Origin: Agaricus subrufescens
Taxonomy: Eukaryota > Basidiomycota > Agaricomycetes > Agaricales > Agaricaceae
Direction: 5' to 3'
Assembly (NCBI GenBank): GCA_029945375.1
Contig: CM057059.1
Location: 1,240,001 to 1,304,000 of the forward strand
Length of the DNA: 64,000 nt
In this document: positions 1 through 12,222 of the stretch, one piece after another
How positions within the stretch are numbered: the first letter of the stretch is position 1
How the letters are laid out: every line of letters begins with the position of its first letter
Program-made: the position numbers and the translations under genes
Notes under the pieces: generated by a model
What the model saw: only the letters and a program-made list of their open reading frames with translations
Databases searched by the model: none
What the model was told of the DNA's origin: nothing

Positions 1-495
1 CGGGGACACAGTATCCCCATGTGCAGTTCGGTAAACCGTCGCGAGAAACTTATGAATTCGCAGGGAACGTCCTCAGCAATCGTTTGAACAACATGTACGG
101 AGCTTCCCGGCTATCGCCTTCTATGTGAGTGATGATTTCCACTCCTTTCCTTTATTAAACTTGAAATCGTTTCTGTTAGATATATGGTTGGGGGTAAGTG
201 ATTTTTTGTACGCCTGCAACATCTCATGACAGACCTTCCCAAGATAATCCTGATTCTGGTAATTATGTGGAGCAGTTGTGAATGAAGTGGTCGTTAACAA
301 GAAACATTTTTAGATATCGCTGGAGCTAACAGTGCGGGTTGGCACTCGATACTGGTTAGAACAGGTGTATACGAGCCCGCGCTAGGACCTCCCAGGCACA
401 CTCCGACACATGAAGCAACAGACGTAGAGGCTGCCGTCTTGTGGGCAATCCAGAGAGAGCAGGAACGCCTTGGGAGAAGGGAAGCAGGAAATTAA
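1..495 (+). CDS. HAD-superfamily hydrolase, HDHD5/CECR5-like (3' part)
   Basis: This is the C-terminal part of a gene whose start lies left of the window. Exons are <3-124, 180-193, 244-258 and 314-495; phases close exactly. The joined product contains IYMVGDNPDSDIAGANSAGW, the conserved acidic motif of the HAD fold (DNPxSDIxGA), followed by ILVRTGVY and a late THEATDVEAAVLWAI helix. These match TIGR01456 proteins (human HDHD5, yeast YKR070W), which are mostly mitochondrial and of unknown substrate. Two internal exons are only 14 and 15 nt long, and the catalytic motif is assembled across three introns. The family assignment is strong; the substrate is unknown. Confidence 0.85.
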
Positions 496-641
496 TGTGG
501 CTCAATTGTGTATGGGATGAAACATATCTATTAGATTCGAAATGGAACAGAGGCTAAACGAGGTTCGCCGGATATGGGGCACTCAATTTAATCCTGTAAA
601 CTCTTCCACACACTCTCCTTCCCTCCTTCCTCCTTCATACT

Positions 642-3507
642 ATGCATCCCGATACCACCTCTCACCGTTATCTTCAGCCTTTCCAAGCCAACCCTTTCGC
701 AGTCGCGCCCGACCCTGAAGCGTCTCCCGTAACATGTTTAGACCCTGAGCCTCTGCTCAAGAAAGATGGTACACTCTCCAAGATGCGAAGTCACCGCGGC
801 AACATTCCGTTCCTACCTCAGACCAAGCTTTGTCCGCATTGTCCGGCAAAGTTTACACGCACCACACACCTCAACCGCCACCTCCGTAATCGTATGGACC
901 CTTACTGAATGTTCTACTTGTTCCTCATATACCAATATAGATACCAACGAGCGCCTCCATCGCTGTGAAGTATGTTGACGCTCAGTTCAATTTCTATTGC
1001 ATATCTGAATTCGACATTCAGACGTGTAACTCGCACTTCACGCGAAGCGATCTCCTTAATCGGCACAAAAAGAGTTGCAATAATCCGTGAGCATACGAAA
1101 TGTCCTCAAGAGTCTGTGTGTTAATGAACCCGCCATTCCAGTACAAAACGGTGTCGAAAACACTCATGCTTCGCATGCATGGAATCCAAGAGCAAATGCG
1201 ATCGGCGGGCTCCTTGTTCAAGATGCTTTTCAAAGACTATTGAATGTGTTTACAAACCGCCAATGCGAAAAGGGCTGGACACCACCTGGACTGTTGGACA
1301 CAGTTCCATTGCACCACTACATCAGACTGAACACAGTAACTCTCCGTCCTGTTCACCTTCTCACCTCAATCGGGTCAGTTCGGTGGCACATTCATATTCT
1401 AATTATACCATTGTCACTTCTTATGGGCCTTTCTCCTCGGCCTCGACACAAACACTCGAGTCGCAGCAACGCGCCCAGACCCTTGGGAAAGACTATACTC
1501 AAGATTCTGAAAGTCCTAAAGGCAATCAACCAGAGGCAGGCTTAACAGGCCCACCAGTAAAGCCTTTTGTACAAGCCTCGCTTTCAGCTCCTATTTTACC
1601 GGAATACTTCCTGAATGAGTATGTTGAAGGTTATATTACTGGGTGTGCAGTCGAAGCACCCTCGCCTACGAGCCAGACAACCGATGGTCAGTCCGTCCTA
1701 ATTTCAAGCCATTCATCATCAGCTCAAAGAAGTGGCGAAACCTTCACGCCATCGCTCATCTCTCTTTGCCCTAATGAGCAATCTTGTTCCGAGCTGGCCG
1801 AAGTGATTCTGGGGACTGAGAATTTTGACACTGAGAATTTTACTCCACCTGCCCCTCGTATACCCTCTGATCACCCATCTCCGGCGGTAGAGAATGCCGT
1901 CTTCTCGCCGCGTATATATCATCCGGACCCTCATGTCACTTTTGAAACTGATAGAGGACAACCGCGGCTGAGGCATATCAATCCAGATCCTACTCCAGTG
2001 GAGCTACAACAGTATTGTACATTTACCGACTTTTTGTAGCAGTATATTGGCCATGGTTGCTGACATTTACTCTAGTGCATGCATTCTTCACTACATTCCT
2101 TACCCAAGTTCCCATTTTTCACGCCCCAACTTTTCGCGCGGGAACGAACCCACCGATCCTGCTAAGTGCCATGCAAGCTTGTGGCGCTCTGTTCATCAAA
2201 AACAAGCGAGCGAAGAGTTTTATTTCTAGAACACTTACCAACGCACGGGAGACCCTTGTATATGATTTTGTGAGCACTTGATGAATTATCAGTCGCTACC
2301 TGGATACATTCGTGACCTATTCAATAGGCGTGGAATTCTGGTGACCCCGTGGATCAAATCCAACTTATTCTTGCGGTGGTGTTGCTCCAAACCATTGGAC
2401 TTTTCCATAAAGATATGAATCAGAGAGCCTCATCAAACATTTATCACGGGATGCTTGTCATGGTCAGTTGTGTGAAATTTTGAGGGGCCACTAACTTATA
2501 CCCTTTAAGATGATACGTCAGGCAGGATTGATTTCTCGTAATGTAGATTGGAGCCCACGCTATCTAGATGAATCTAATCTGCAGGAAAGTTGGTTAGACT
2601 GGGCGAGGCATGAGATGGCTAAACGGCAAGATCCACTCTATGTCGATACATACCCTAGACTAAAAAAAGACAGGGCAATTCTGTGGTCTTTCATGCACGA
2701 CTGCTGTCACTGCATCTATTTTGGTCTCCCTCCGTCATACCATCCACATGAAGTGACACTCAATCTACCCTGTGAAAATTCTCTTTGGCAGGCTAACACG
2801 GCGGCCGAGTGGTATACTGTTCTACAACATCCTTCCCTAGATGGATCGTCCCAGGCAAGCAGACTCACTGGAATAAGCCTTCTAGAAATGGTGGCCTACC
2901 TGTCAGAAATACGGACGACTCCGACTGCGGTACCTCTGAATGCCTTTTCGCACTTTATACTCATTCATCTATTTTTAAAACAACTGTTTCAACACTGTGT
3001 GGATGAGAGGCCGACGATGTTGGACCCCATAGCCGACAGCGACGAAACGAATTCACGGGTGGTTGCGTTACAATTCGCGATGCACAATTGGTTGCACAAT
3101 TGGAAGAATTGCCAAGGTTCACGAATAGAGGTAGGATCTGGAGATTCCCCTTTCATAACAAACTGTTCGTATTACTTCATTCAAACATGGTATGAATGAC
3201 TGAACTTAATATTGCGACAGCATTGCCATTCTATTGGCTTGGCCAAATTGCCATGCTCGCCTATCAGGAATGCCTGCCGCCTTTCGGATCCACCTCGCGT
3301 AACAATCTTAAAGCTGAAGTCAGGTTCCCCGTTGTGAAACGTTTGCTCCGACAAATCAGGAAGTTCCTCAGAAACCAGGATACGTCAACAACGTTATACT
3401 GGCACGAGCTCATGCAACTGCATCTCTACCCCTGGCAACAGGATGATTCGCAGGAGGGCGAGGAAGGCTTGTTAGAATTTTTCGCAGATGCCTCGTGGGG
3501 TTGTTAG
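642..3507 (+). CDS. Transcription factor with two C2H2 fingers, a Zn2Cys6 cluster and a fungal_trans domain
   Basis: I join exons 642-891, 941-969, 1022-1086, 1142-2016, 2040-2269, 2328-2462, 2510-3164 and 3221-3507, giving about 841 residues. A first C2H2 finger (CPHCPAKFTRTTHLNRH) and a second (CETCNSHFTRSDLLNRHKK) are followed directly by a Zn2Cys6 cluster with spacing C-x2-C-x6-C-x5-C-x2-C-x6-C (CFACMESKSKC then CSRC). A serine- and proline-rich linker leads to a region resembling the fungal-specific factor domain (PF04082), with stretches such as LLQTIGLFHKDMN, MIRQAGLISR and LPFYWLGQIAMLAYQE. It should act in the nucleus as a DNA-binding regulator. Several splice sites fall inside the zinc fingers. 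The last intron (3165-3220) needs a GTTCGT donor to keep frame. The target genes cannot be inferred. Confidence 0.85.
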
Positions 3508-3702
3508 CCTTGTATCTCTACGTGCATTAGACGTACATGTTGTACACAACGCATAAAAATTTTACCCGTTTCCATATGTCGCGTCACTCAAATGTGAATA
3601 TTGGACACCAGCTGGACACTGTACCTTCTACTGACATAGCGTGGAAAATCTGAATTGACTGGCAAGCAATTAATCAATCATTGCATCACCGAGGCTTATT
3701 CA

Positions 3703-4934
3703 ATGCTGCCATCTCCTGCGACCTCAGCCCGGCGAAATACCTTCCGACGTATCGATGTAGGCCCCCGGAGGAATATCGCGAAACGCCTTCTCAGTCGCTC
3801 GAGGTTTACGAACCTCGGCATCAGTCTTCTGTTACTCATCACCTTCTTCTCCTTATATCATAACCTTCGTTTCTGGCTTGCCTCTTTGGCAACTTCGACA
3901 GACAGCTGTATAGCTCCACCCAATTATGTGCAATCGGCAAAGTTCGGCAGCGTATTATGGGATACTATAACGCGTCCAAAAAGCTCGGAAGACTTAAACC
4001 ATCTTGTGGTTGTCCCTGGGCATGCTATCTGGATAGGAAATGATCCAGAGAAGAGGTTGGATTCCAGTGAGTGGATACTAGAGCCATATCAAAAAGGGAA
4101 GGCTCGGTTAGAAGCATTGTATCAGCATATACAACGAGGGTAAGTCAGGACTATGCTCAGGATTGACACATCACTGAATCGCATCAGGTTAGCTATAGGA
4201 AAAGAGGACGTTCATTCACTGGTGGTGTTCAGCGGGTCAGTTACATTTCTTTGCAGCCCACTAATCGTGCTAAGGCGTGTATGCGCTCGTTGACCGCTCA
4301 CATATTTGTTAAATCCAGTGGCCAGACGAGGTCAAACTCTATAGTGACTGAGGCTCAGTCTTATTTGCGACTGGCATCATCGATCGATCGATCAGCATTG
4401 CCTCCGGACATCTTCAGCCGCTTGACCACGGAAGATCACGCTCTAGACTCGTTTCAAAATTTGTTGTTTTCGATTGCAAGATTCAAAGAATACACGGGAC
4501 GGTATCCTGAGCGCATAACTGTCGTAGGCTACGAGTTTAAGCGTCGCAGGTTTGAAGACCTTCATCGCGCAGCGATACACTGGCCCAAAGACAAATTTAG
4601 CTATTTTGGTATAGACCCAGATGATGAAGACCATGTACGAGTAGCGACTGAAGGCGAGGTAAGGGTAAAAAACAGTATAAACAAGTACGCAACTGACAAC
4701 CCGGCCGCTCCATACCAGCGCGTCAACGGATTTTTACCATACTCTAAAGACGCATATGGGTGCCACACACCCCTCCTCGACAAACGTCAAAACAGGAACC
4801 CATTCCACAGATTCCATTCCTATTATTTCAGCGCTCCAGAACTCAATCGACTTTTAGATTGGTGTCCCAGTACGCAAATAGACGGATGGATGACACTGTT
4901 TCCCGAGCGATTGCCTTGGTACAACCCTGCATGA
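3703..4934 (+). CDS. DUF218 domain membrane protein
   Basis: Exons 3703-4139, 4188-4235 and 4319-4934 join in frame to about 432 codons. The N-terminus is basic and is followed by one hydrophobic segment (about residues 45-65, LGISLLLLITFFSLYHNL), so a type II membrane protein is likely. The DUF218 fold (PF02698, as in bacterial SanA and YdcF) is indicated by LVVVPGHAIWIG and then by LVVFSGGQTR built across intron 2. ITVVGYEFKRRRFEDLH and a C-terminal YGCHTPLL block are typical of fungal members. The ATG at 3703 is the first in the open frame. The biochemical role of the fungal family is unknown; bacterial members are linked to the cell envelope. Confidence 0.8.
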
Positions 4935-5066
4935 AGGAACTATCATCCCTACCACTGGACATTTAAAAGATCACCAAGGACATTATCAGTCTTGCGCACA
5001 CTTTATACCTCTGCATCTCATTATGGTATTTCGAGCGAATATAGACCCACGTCATTGCCAGGTTAC

Positions 5067-6410
5067 TCAAGTTGGTGCGGACAGGTGGAGTTTGAATTGG
5101 CCAAACCTTTCCCGCGTGTATACTTCTCCATCCCTGTCCTCTACACCTTCATTGAGCTGAGCTCCTTCCAGTGCCGTGTCGGCTTGCGTGTCATGTCTGG
5201 ACTCCGGTGCGACGACAGCGAAGGGTCGTCATAAACGCTGTAGATATCCCCCAACATATTTTCTGATGGAAGTTTGGACGTTCACTTACTTTTCTCGGCG
5301 TCTAAGATGGCCTAGAGTCCGCTTTGACAGGAACGGTGTGGGACGGTAAATCAGGAGTCCGTGGTAATAATGTTCAAAGTCCATTATGCCGGGAGTTGTA
5401 ACTCTCCGTCACCCTCAAACGAGCACGAAATGCTCGGGCCTTTGAGGATAGTGACTCACTGGAGAGAAGGGCCGAACTGCCGCGACTTGGACGGCATTGG
5501 CGATGCCAAGCATTTGGTACATGATGTGTCTGTCGGGAGTGAGTACCGATGTGCTTTGTCTATTTTGTAGGTTCTTGCCTGAAAATCAAATCGACAACGG
5601 TGATGTTACTTTCCTGATACTTCCCGAGGTTTCAGTCACCCGAGTGGTTACGATTGGTCATATGGGGACCATATGGCTAATGAATTTGTGGGTTGATCAT
5701 TGTTAACTTGTGTTAGCAACTGAAGTCCAACATACTGGATACCTGATCACCAGAGTCAGTGTCGGCTGGAAGCATAGAAGTATCAGAAGACTCCACAATC
5801 ACACTTGTTTGGCGATGTGGACAGGATACTCGCTGATCTTCTGGTTTTCTGTTTCGGTGCTGCTGTGAATCAACAACGCAAGCTCCAAGTTCCCATATGA
5901 TATTCCCTTACCGCATGAGGAGATCGCTGATCAGTGGATAGTCAACGAGGTGAACGCCGCTGTCAGACGATCTTAATGCGCAGTAGTATTAGACAGGGAT
6001 GAAGATATATAGGAAACGAATAAGTAACCAGCCAACCATCCACACGACATTCATCAGCAAATTTCCTCATTACCCTGATAAAGAGTACCTAGGTACACGA
6101 TGCTGAGACTTGTATGGAGGGGCTATATTCAACACCACGCAGGGGCTCGATACATCACCTTGGTAGTTGAAGTAGGAAGTCACCACCCTTGTTTCGGACT
6201 AACCTAGCGGACGCCATACTCACAATTCGGACCCAGTTTACCGGTGTCAACGGCCGCAGGACCGGAGATAGCGATAACGCCAACTGTAGACTGACTACCA
6301 ATCAATATTACTTACAAAAAGGTTAAATGTGCTTGGACCTTTCATCTCACAGAAGAGACGGCAGAAGGTATGGAGAGCGATGACTCACTACTGGGATAAG
6401 GATTTGCCAT
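5067..6410 (-). other. Unresolved multi-exon gene or remnant, possible membrane protein
   Basis: On the minus strand there is a succession of exon-like pieces between good splice signals, but I could not join them into one frame. Pieces include an ATG at 6410 (MANPYPS), a hydrophobic stretch STVGVIAISGPAAVDTGKLG (about 6280), SYFNYQGDVSSPCVVLNIAP (about 6170), a membrane-like segment NVVWMVGWLLIRFLYIF (about 6030), MYQMLGIANAVQVAAVRPF (about 5490) and a charged C-terminus ending in GQFKLHLSAPT and a stop at 5067. Coding-type amino-acid use on one strand with short introns argues for a real gene, intact or decayed. I do not recognise the family. Confidence 0.35.
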
Positions 6411-6440
6411 ACCTAGTGTCCTAATGAAATACTTACCGTA

Positions 6441-8110
6441 ATGAATGTCCTTAAGACCATTTCTACATCTCAAAGATATTTGAGGACACTTGCGATACGT
6501 CCTGATCGTTCATTATTCGGTAATGCTTCCACGAGGCGACAGGCTCCGGGACTCGGAATAGCTGCGGAATACTCTTCTACCTCTAAACCTCCCAAATCCC
6601 GTGTTCATATTGATGGCATCACCATCTCAAGGGTTTATCTATGACCAGTCTATGACTCCAAGTTGAAGAATATGGCAAAGCATCGGAGAAAATTAATATC
6701 CAGGAACATGTGTTCGTAGGAAGGTATAATTTTCTAACTGTTTCCTCGTGGGGCGAGGAAATGAAGAACCCTTTCGCCACTCCTCTCCATTCCATAGTAA
6801 ATAACCTCCGCCGCATGAGCCGGACACTCTCAGATCCCATGATACTGAAACTCACCACAGTAACCGGAAACAATGTGGCAAGCTCGGTGGTTAGTCGACA
6901 TTACAATCATTATGGGGTTTCCCGAAAGGAAACGCTGTATATTTGGAAGTATATTCCGCTTTCAAGCTGTTACAATTCTGATCCAGGACGCCGATCATCG
7001 ATAATGGTGGACCGAACAACGTCGCCCACATCCGGTATTCTATTCGGATACCCAAACGGTTCAGCATTGCCATTACTCTCTTCGGCACATCAGACATTTG
7101 GCATCTGCCACACAAGCATCTGAAAAAAAAAACACCGCAATCAAAAGTGTTTCTCGTCATGACCCTGGGGGTTTTTTTTTTTTGAAGGATGCGATCTAAC
7201 CGTTACATTAACTCTAATTGGAAAACACAGCTCTTTGTGTTGATGACAGCTGATTTTCATTAGTATGATTTATATGTGTTTCTGAACGGTAGGGCCATAC
7301 CATTCTTGCCAGCGACACCAATTTATCTTAATGTAGCTCCCACGGCTCTTTACCACCCTAACTTTTATGTCCGACGCGAATTTGAAATCCCTCGGAATGT
7401 CGGAAGATCCTCCCGGAAAAGATCTTTTTAAAAAAGTCGAAAGATGTTATGGCCTGGGCTGGGCCTCTTCAAGATTTGGGTCTATCCCTCTCTCGGCAAA
7501 GTCATATCCGTGTTCGTCCGTGGTCGGTAGCGCATGCGCATCAAAATCTTTCTTCCTCAATCGCTGAATCTCTAAACAAGGCTAACTTGGCGCGAGTCAA
7601 TTACTATAAGGGATTAACGATGAAGGAGTCAAGATCATAAGAATTCATATGGATCAGAAGGCTTCGAGATTATGTGACCAATGAAAAAGAGATGTTCTCT
7701 GATACTTCCGATGAGGGCGCAATCATCAAAAATCTTGAGGCCGGGGTCTTTGATGTAAGCTGTGCTGTCAAATTTTGACATATCCATCTGTTTTGTTTTG
7801 GTACCCCGACCTGGCAAATATAGTCGGAGAAGGAAAAAAGAAAAAAAAGCTTGGACCCCAAGACAATGACAATTTCAGATGTGTGATGTTCGAGATTACA
7901 GAAGCGCTGTGCTTTTTTCGCAGGATGAAGTCGAGTTATCAGATGCCGATATCTCAGATGCGTACATATTTCTGTATGAATGATTTCAAGAGCGATGGTT
8001 TCGCAAGAAAGGTAAGCCGATGAATACCTCATTTCTGACGTTCGCTTGATATTTGAACAAAGGAACCAAAAAACCCGGCGAGGAAAACTAATAATAATTA
8101 TATGCATACT
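6441..8110 (+). other. Unresolved region with mitochondrial-presequence-like ORF and decayed exon pieces
   Basis: A plus-strand frame from ATG 6441 begins MNVLKTISTSQRYLRTLAIR, arginine- and serine-rich like a mitochondrial presequence. It stops after 67 codons. Further plus-strand pieces follow in shifting frames: a frame from 6710 (SSWGEEMKNPFATPLHSIV) and another near 7050 (RIPKRFSIAITLFGTSDIWH). Around 7340-7750 there are more (IWIRRLRDYVTNEKEMFSD, before a GTAAGC donor). No set of introns I tried gave one continuous product. This may be one or two pseudogenes, or genes with sequence errors. The family is not recognised. Confidence 0.25.
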
Positions 8111-10746
8111 TCTGGTATAACTTACGTCACCTTGGTGGCGTAAGACCCAAGAAAGCGCCGGCTCGCGACTGATGGTCTTTTCTGCTTAATGAACAGGATG
8201 ACATTGAGATGTAATATCAGCACATTGTCATGTGTTTAGGTTCTAGTTGGATGACTTGTTCCATTGTATCATTCATTAATAAAAGCTCGCAAGTTTGCTG
8301 TAATGTTTGATCGGTTACAAACTAATTCTGGGTCTAGAAGTTCGCAACCATCGATCAGTTGTCTCTTAGTAGTTGCTGCTGCGGTCAAGTAAGTTTCTAT
8401 AAATTTCTCTGGGGACGGTTACCCTGCTGCAGGAGCGGCGCGGATACATATTTTAACCTTATTTTGCAAATTGGGAGCTGAAACTGGGAATGGGAAAGAG
8501 GGTTTTATTCACACACGAGCGACAACGAGAAACAGATTTCCGTTCAATGATGCTATATACTTGACAAGGGGGTTAAGAGGGGGAGGTGTTATTCATACTC
8601 CAATTACACGAAAAGGTACCCACTTCTGACCGAAAGCAGTAGGGATATCACCGACCGTTTAATCTGTGGTCATTTAGGTTGATAAGCAAATGTTGACGAC
8701 ATTTGGTCCGGGTTTACATCCCTTTGGTCGCATGCCTTCAACCTTGTTTTAAAAACAAACCTGAATCTTGATCTGAGGGACCTGTAGTTGTTGTTGTATT
8801 TTGCCTTGACATAAAAATAAAATTAGAGAGGAAATGATTTGCACCGAGGTTGAGGGAACGACGAGTAAAAAGAACAGGTTTTAAGGTATGAGTGCGGCAT
8901 AAGGGTTGCGTGAAAAACCCTCTTCATGCCGGCGATCGTAATACATTCCGTTGTACCTGACCTCAAAACAGGAAGAAAGAAAAAAAAACAAAACATAAAG
9001 CAAAAACAAGGACGCTCATGCGCCAGTTTGTTCTCTACAATGAGTCAGAAAAAAACGGACAACATTCATTATTGCCCGCTTGGCAGGACAACCCAAGTCA
9101 TTTGAGAAGTGAGGGGTTGATAAGCCAAGCCGTCACAACAAAACACACGTTTTTTATTTTTTATTTTTAACGTACTTGTTTTGGGAGTTGTTCTGGTTCA
9201 GGCTTAGGTTTAGCTTAGAATAGGTCTGTTGAGTTATGACTCCGAGTTCATCACGAACGCAGAATTTCAAAGACCGGAAAAATGTGGCAAACTCGTTTTT
9301 TTTTTACTACAATGTGTGTAGTAAGACGGAGAGGGGGGTGAGAGTGATCAATATGTATAAACTCTGAAGCTCTTTCTCCACTCAGGTTAGGAATACCTCG
9401 GACGAGGGTCATAACTAATATATATTGGTGGTTGCGCATCATATTCGGCCGGTTTCGACAACGTTACAGGGACCAACTCAAAGGTGCATCAACCCATGAT
9501 CCTAGCAAAAACCAATAGAGTAATCTGCAAGAGGCAAATTCGTGATGAAGAATTTTGACAGTTGCATATGGGGTGTGACAAACCCCAACTATAGTGGGCC
9601 TCGTGAGCGGCTTATTCATACTCCACAATACTCAAGTCAGTTACATTTTGCAAAAAAAAAAAAGGCCATTGAGCGGCAGTAGGTAACAAGAGCGACCTAA
9701 AAAAGACGGTTTTCCAAGAACTCCCAAGAACTCGTGATTGTGATCTCGCTTAGTTTCGGAGAGAGGGGTGGAGAGGGGGGGAGGGAGAGTAAGGTTCGGG
9801 GAGGAAGGGGGGGAGGAGGTTGAACGTGGTTAAGCGGGGTGGTGGGCAGGGAAAGGGAAGCTTCTCAACTCTGAATCTTGTCCGCAACATGGGAAGGGCG
9901 TATGACGAGGGAAAAGACGCCGGTTACATTTGTTTTTGGAAAGAGCTTCGGTGTTTTCGGGAGGACTGTCCCTGCGTTTCATCTAGTCACCCAGTGCTTC
10001 CGGAATGGCGAATTTTTTAGACGCATCGCAAGGCTAATTACAAGTGTGACAAAGAACACAGATTAAATCCCGTGGCACTCGTAGTGTTGGTTGATGGGGA
10101 GGGGACGATATTTTTAATAGGGCAACGGCGGCGAGAGCTGGGAGACGGAGGAAATCAAGATCGAGGGGCTTGGGACGAGGACCGTGGGATTTCCTTGATT
10201 ATGTCGTCAGAAGTGTCTGGGTGGTGTCAACTAGACTTGGGCTAGTCAAGGAATCTGCCCGCGCCACAGATCTGGCTGCGATTCCATGGATACACGCCCA
10301 CGCAGCTGAATTTCTCTTTCCAATGCTGTCCAAAAATTAAACTTCACATGTAGACAGATGGTGTATTTTTAGCTCCGTGCTTCTGGTTCCTTGATGCAGT
10401 ACTGACGCTCCCATCAGTCATAAATCTGTCTACCCGTTACATTCGGATTATGAGAGCGGGATTGACAAAGAAATGTCTCGTCACGGCCAGTTGGGATCAC
10501 CTTTTACCTAAGTGGCTATATCTTTGAGCATCGGCAGCAGAGAGGCTCCGAGGGCTAGAGTGATTGTAGTGACCAAGGATGGCATTAAGTGATATATTAG
10601 AAATTATTAATAATGGTACTTGGAAACAATGGAGGGAAGTGGGGGAAGAACGAAATACACGATGGGGGCGGCATGCGCGGCATGCTCCTGGATGCGAAAT
10701 GGAAAATGAATGTGGGCGCTATAGGCAGTACTTAAACAGACAGGGA
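8111..10746. other. Gene-poor interval with purine-rich tract
   Basis: No convincing coding region is visible on either strand over about 2.6 kb. It is rich in A and T runs, and from about 9755 to 9815 it holds a strongly purine-rich tract of G and GA runs on the plus strand (pyrimidine-rich on the minus strand). It lies downstream of the shortened Zn2Cys6 factor at 10747-12178. It could hold a lost C-terminal coding part, a long non-coding transcript or promoter DNA, but nothing in the sequence decides between these. Confidence 0.5.
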
Positions 10747-12178
10747 TTATCGAGCTTGAGATGTAAGGTGGAGTTGTATGATACACGCCCAAGTATTTCT
10801 TCGACGATTACGTTCGCTCTCGGGTAGATGGCTGGGGGGGCTCTGCTCTGACAGTCCGAGATCCATAGCCATTGTCATCGCCATCTGGCAATAATGCCGG
10901 AAACCTAGGCGAGGAGGTTAACAACTGTGCCACACGGTGCAAAGGAAGGAAAACTCACTAGGTATCCGCTCGTACTTGTATTCTGACCAGGATAGGAGCA
11001 TTGTCGCGTGTAGTGTGTCCATGTTGGGCATATGGGCAACAGAGTTGAGAAGATTCTATGAGAGAGAGAGAAAGGATGAGCCCCACGGTCATGACGGAAG
11101 GGAGTGGAGCTGTTTGCAATTTACCCTTGCGTTATCAGAATAGATTTCGGCCACTTCATGGAGGCCGCGTACGACCAGCTCAGGGATGTTGGCATATCTA
11201 TACAGCGATCAGGAACAACAATCAAGTGAGAGAGAGAGAGTTATGGACACGTACCTAGCAGCCATTGCAGCAATGCAGTTGGACAGCAGGGGGGATAGCC
11301 TTTGTTCCCAAGACTTGGTGAGGGTCTCCTCATAGGTGAGGAAGGTGAATTCGGATGCGTAGCGGTCGAAAAAAATTTGGATAAAGTGGGGCATCAAGGT
11401 GGGGTGGGGGCGTTGAGGGTGTTCTGGGTCGAAGAGCTGAACATAGCGCGAGTCGACGGGCTGTTGTGGGTAGGTATTATGTATCTGCCGCAAAACATCA
11501 GCAGAACCGGGACCGACAACGTTGTTATATCCCATGGAGTTATTTCTTGAGTGGTATCCGGAGATGGAAGAATGCCTTTACATCCGGTCAACAAAACAAG
11601 GAGCGATGGGACGGGGGACGGATATGCACCTGGAATAGTCGGACTGGCGCCGCGAGTCAGCATAGGGGGAGTAGCGGTGGGAGTCGAGTTCCGGGGAGAC
11701 GAGGCCACTGGGCTCCTTGGGGGAGTGGGAGATGGATCGGAGGTGGGTGTTTGATGAGAGTGATGGGCTGGAAGATCCGGAAGAAGAGAAGGCATCAAGA
11801 GAACCGCGCGAATGGGTCCTGGAATGATGAATGATTGAGGGCGGGAGGGGGGCGGGCAGTGACACTCACCTCTGCTCGAGGGCGTAGGTGGAGGACGTGT
11901 TTGGGCCGGCGATGGCGCGGCTGCGCTCGGCAAAGTAGCGCTCCCTGTCCTTGAAGCGGCAGGGGATTTTGGCGGCCTTGCAGGCCTCGCACTTGGCCTC
12001 GGGGGACGGCTGGAGGCATTTGATCTTTTTGAGACGGCTGGGGGAGGGGTCAGGGGCGGGGCGGGGGACGGGGAGAGGGGACGGACCAGTTGTCGCAGGA
12101 GGTGACGAGGCGCGGGCGTTTCTTGTGGCCGGTGTTGTGCTGGGGGGACTCGATGATGAACTGGAAAGAGTCTTCCAT
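10747..12178 (-). CDS. Zn2Cys6 transcription factor, C-terminally short
   Basis: Exons on the minus strand, high to low: 12087-12178, 11870-12037, 11630-11818, 11255-11545, 11125-11197, 10959-11055, 10747-10904; total about 355 residues. The cluster CDNCRLKKIKC and CEACKAAKIPC has spacing C-x2-C-x6-C-x8-C-x2-C-x6-C and is split by the first intron. A serine-rich linker follows, then a fungal_trans-like region (PHFIQIFFDRYASEFTFLTY, and MAMDLGLSEQSPPSH in the last exon). Relatives usually continue for several hundred residues past that point. Here the frame closes at 10747 with no recognisable continuation in the next 2.6 kb. The gene may therefore be truncated, or have a last intron I missed. 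A TATA-like element lies upstream. Confidence 0.75.
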
Positions 12179-12213
12179 GACAGAAATAGGAATCAGATGG
12201 AGTATGGGGCCAC

Positions 12214-12222
12214 GCTATATAC
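12214..12222 (-). promoter_or_regulatory. TATA-like element
   Basis: Read on the minus strand this is GGTATATAGC, about 40 bases upstream of the start codon of the Zn2Cys6 factor at 12178. Position and sequence fit a core promoter, but no other evidence is available. Confidence 0.4.

Noticed and set aside
7670..8107. 145-codon minus-strand open frame
   Set aside because: Composition is random-like, with no domain, no splice context and no conserved blocks. It overlaps plus-strand exon-like pieces.
9820..10066. Open frames of about 65 codons after the purine tract
   Set aside because: They arise from a G-rich, stop-poor tract and show no family features.
10579..10827. 82-codon plus-strand frame
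   Set aside because: It is opposite to the last coding exon of the Zn2Cys6 factor, so it is a shadow frame.
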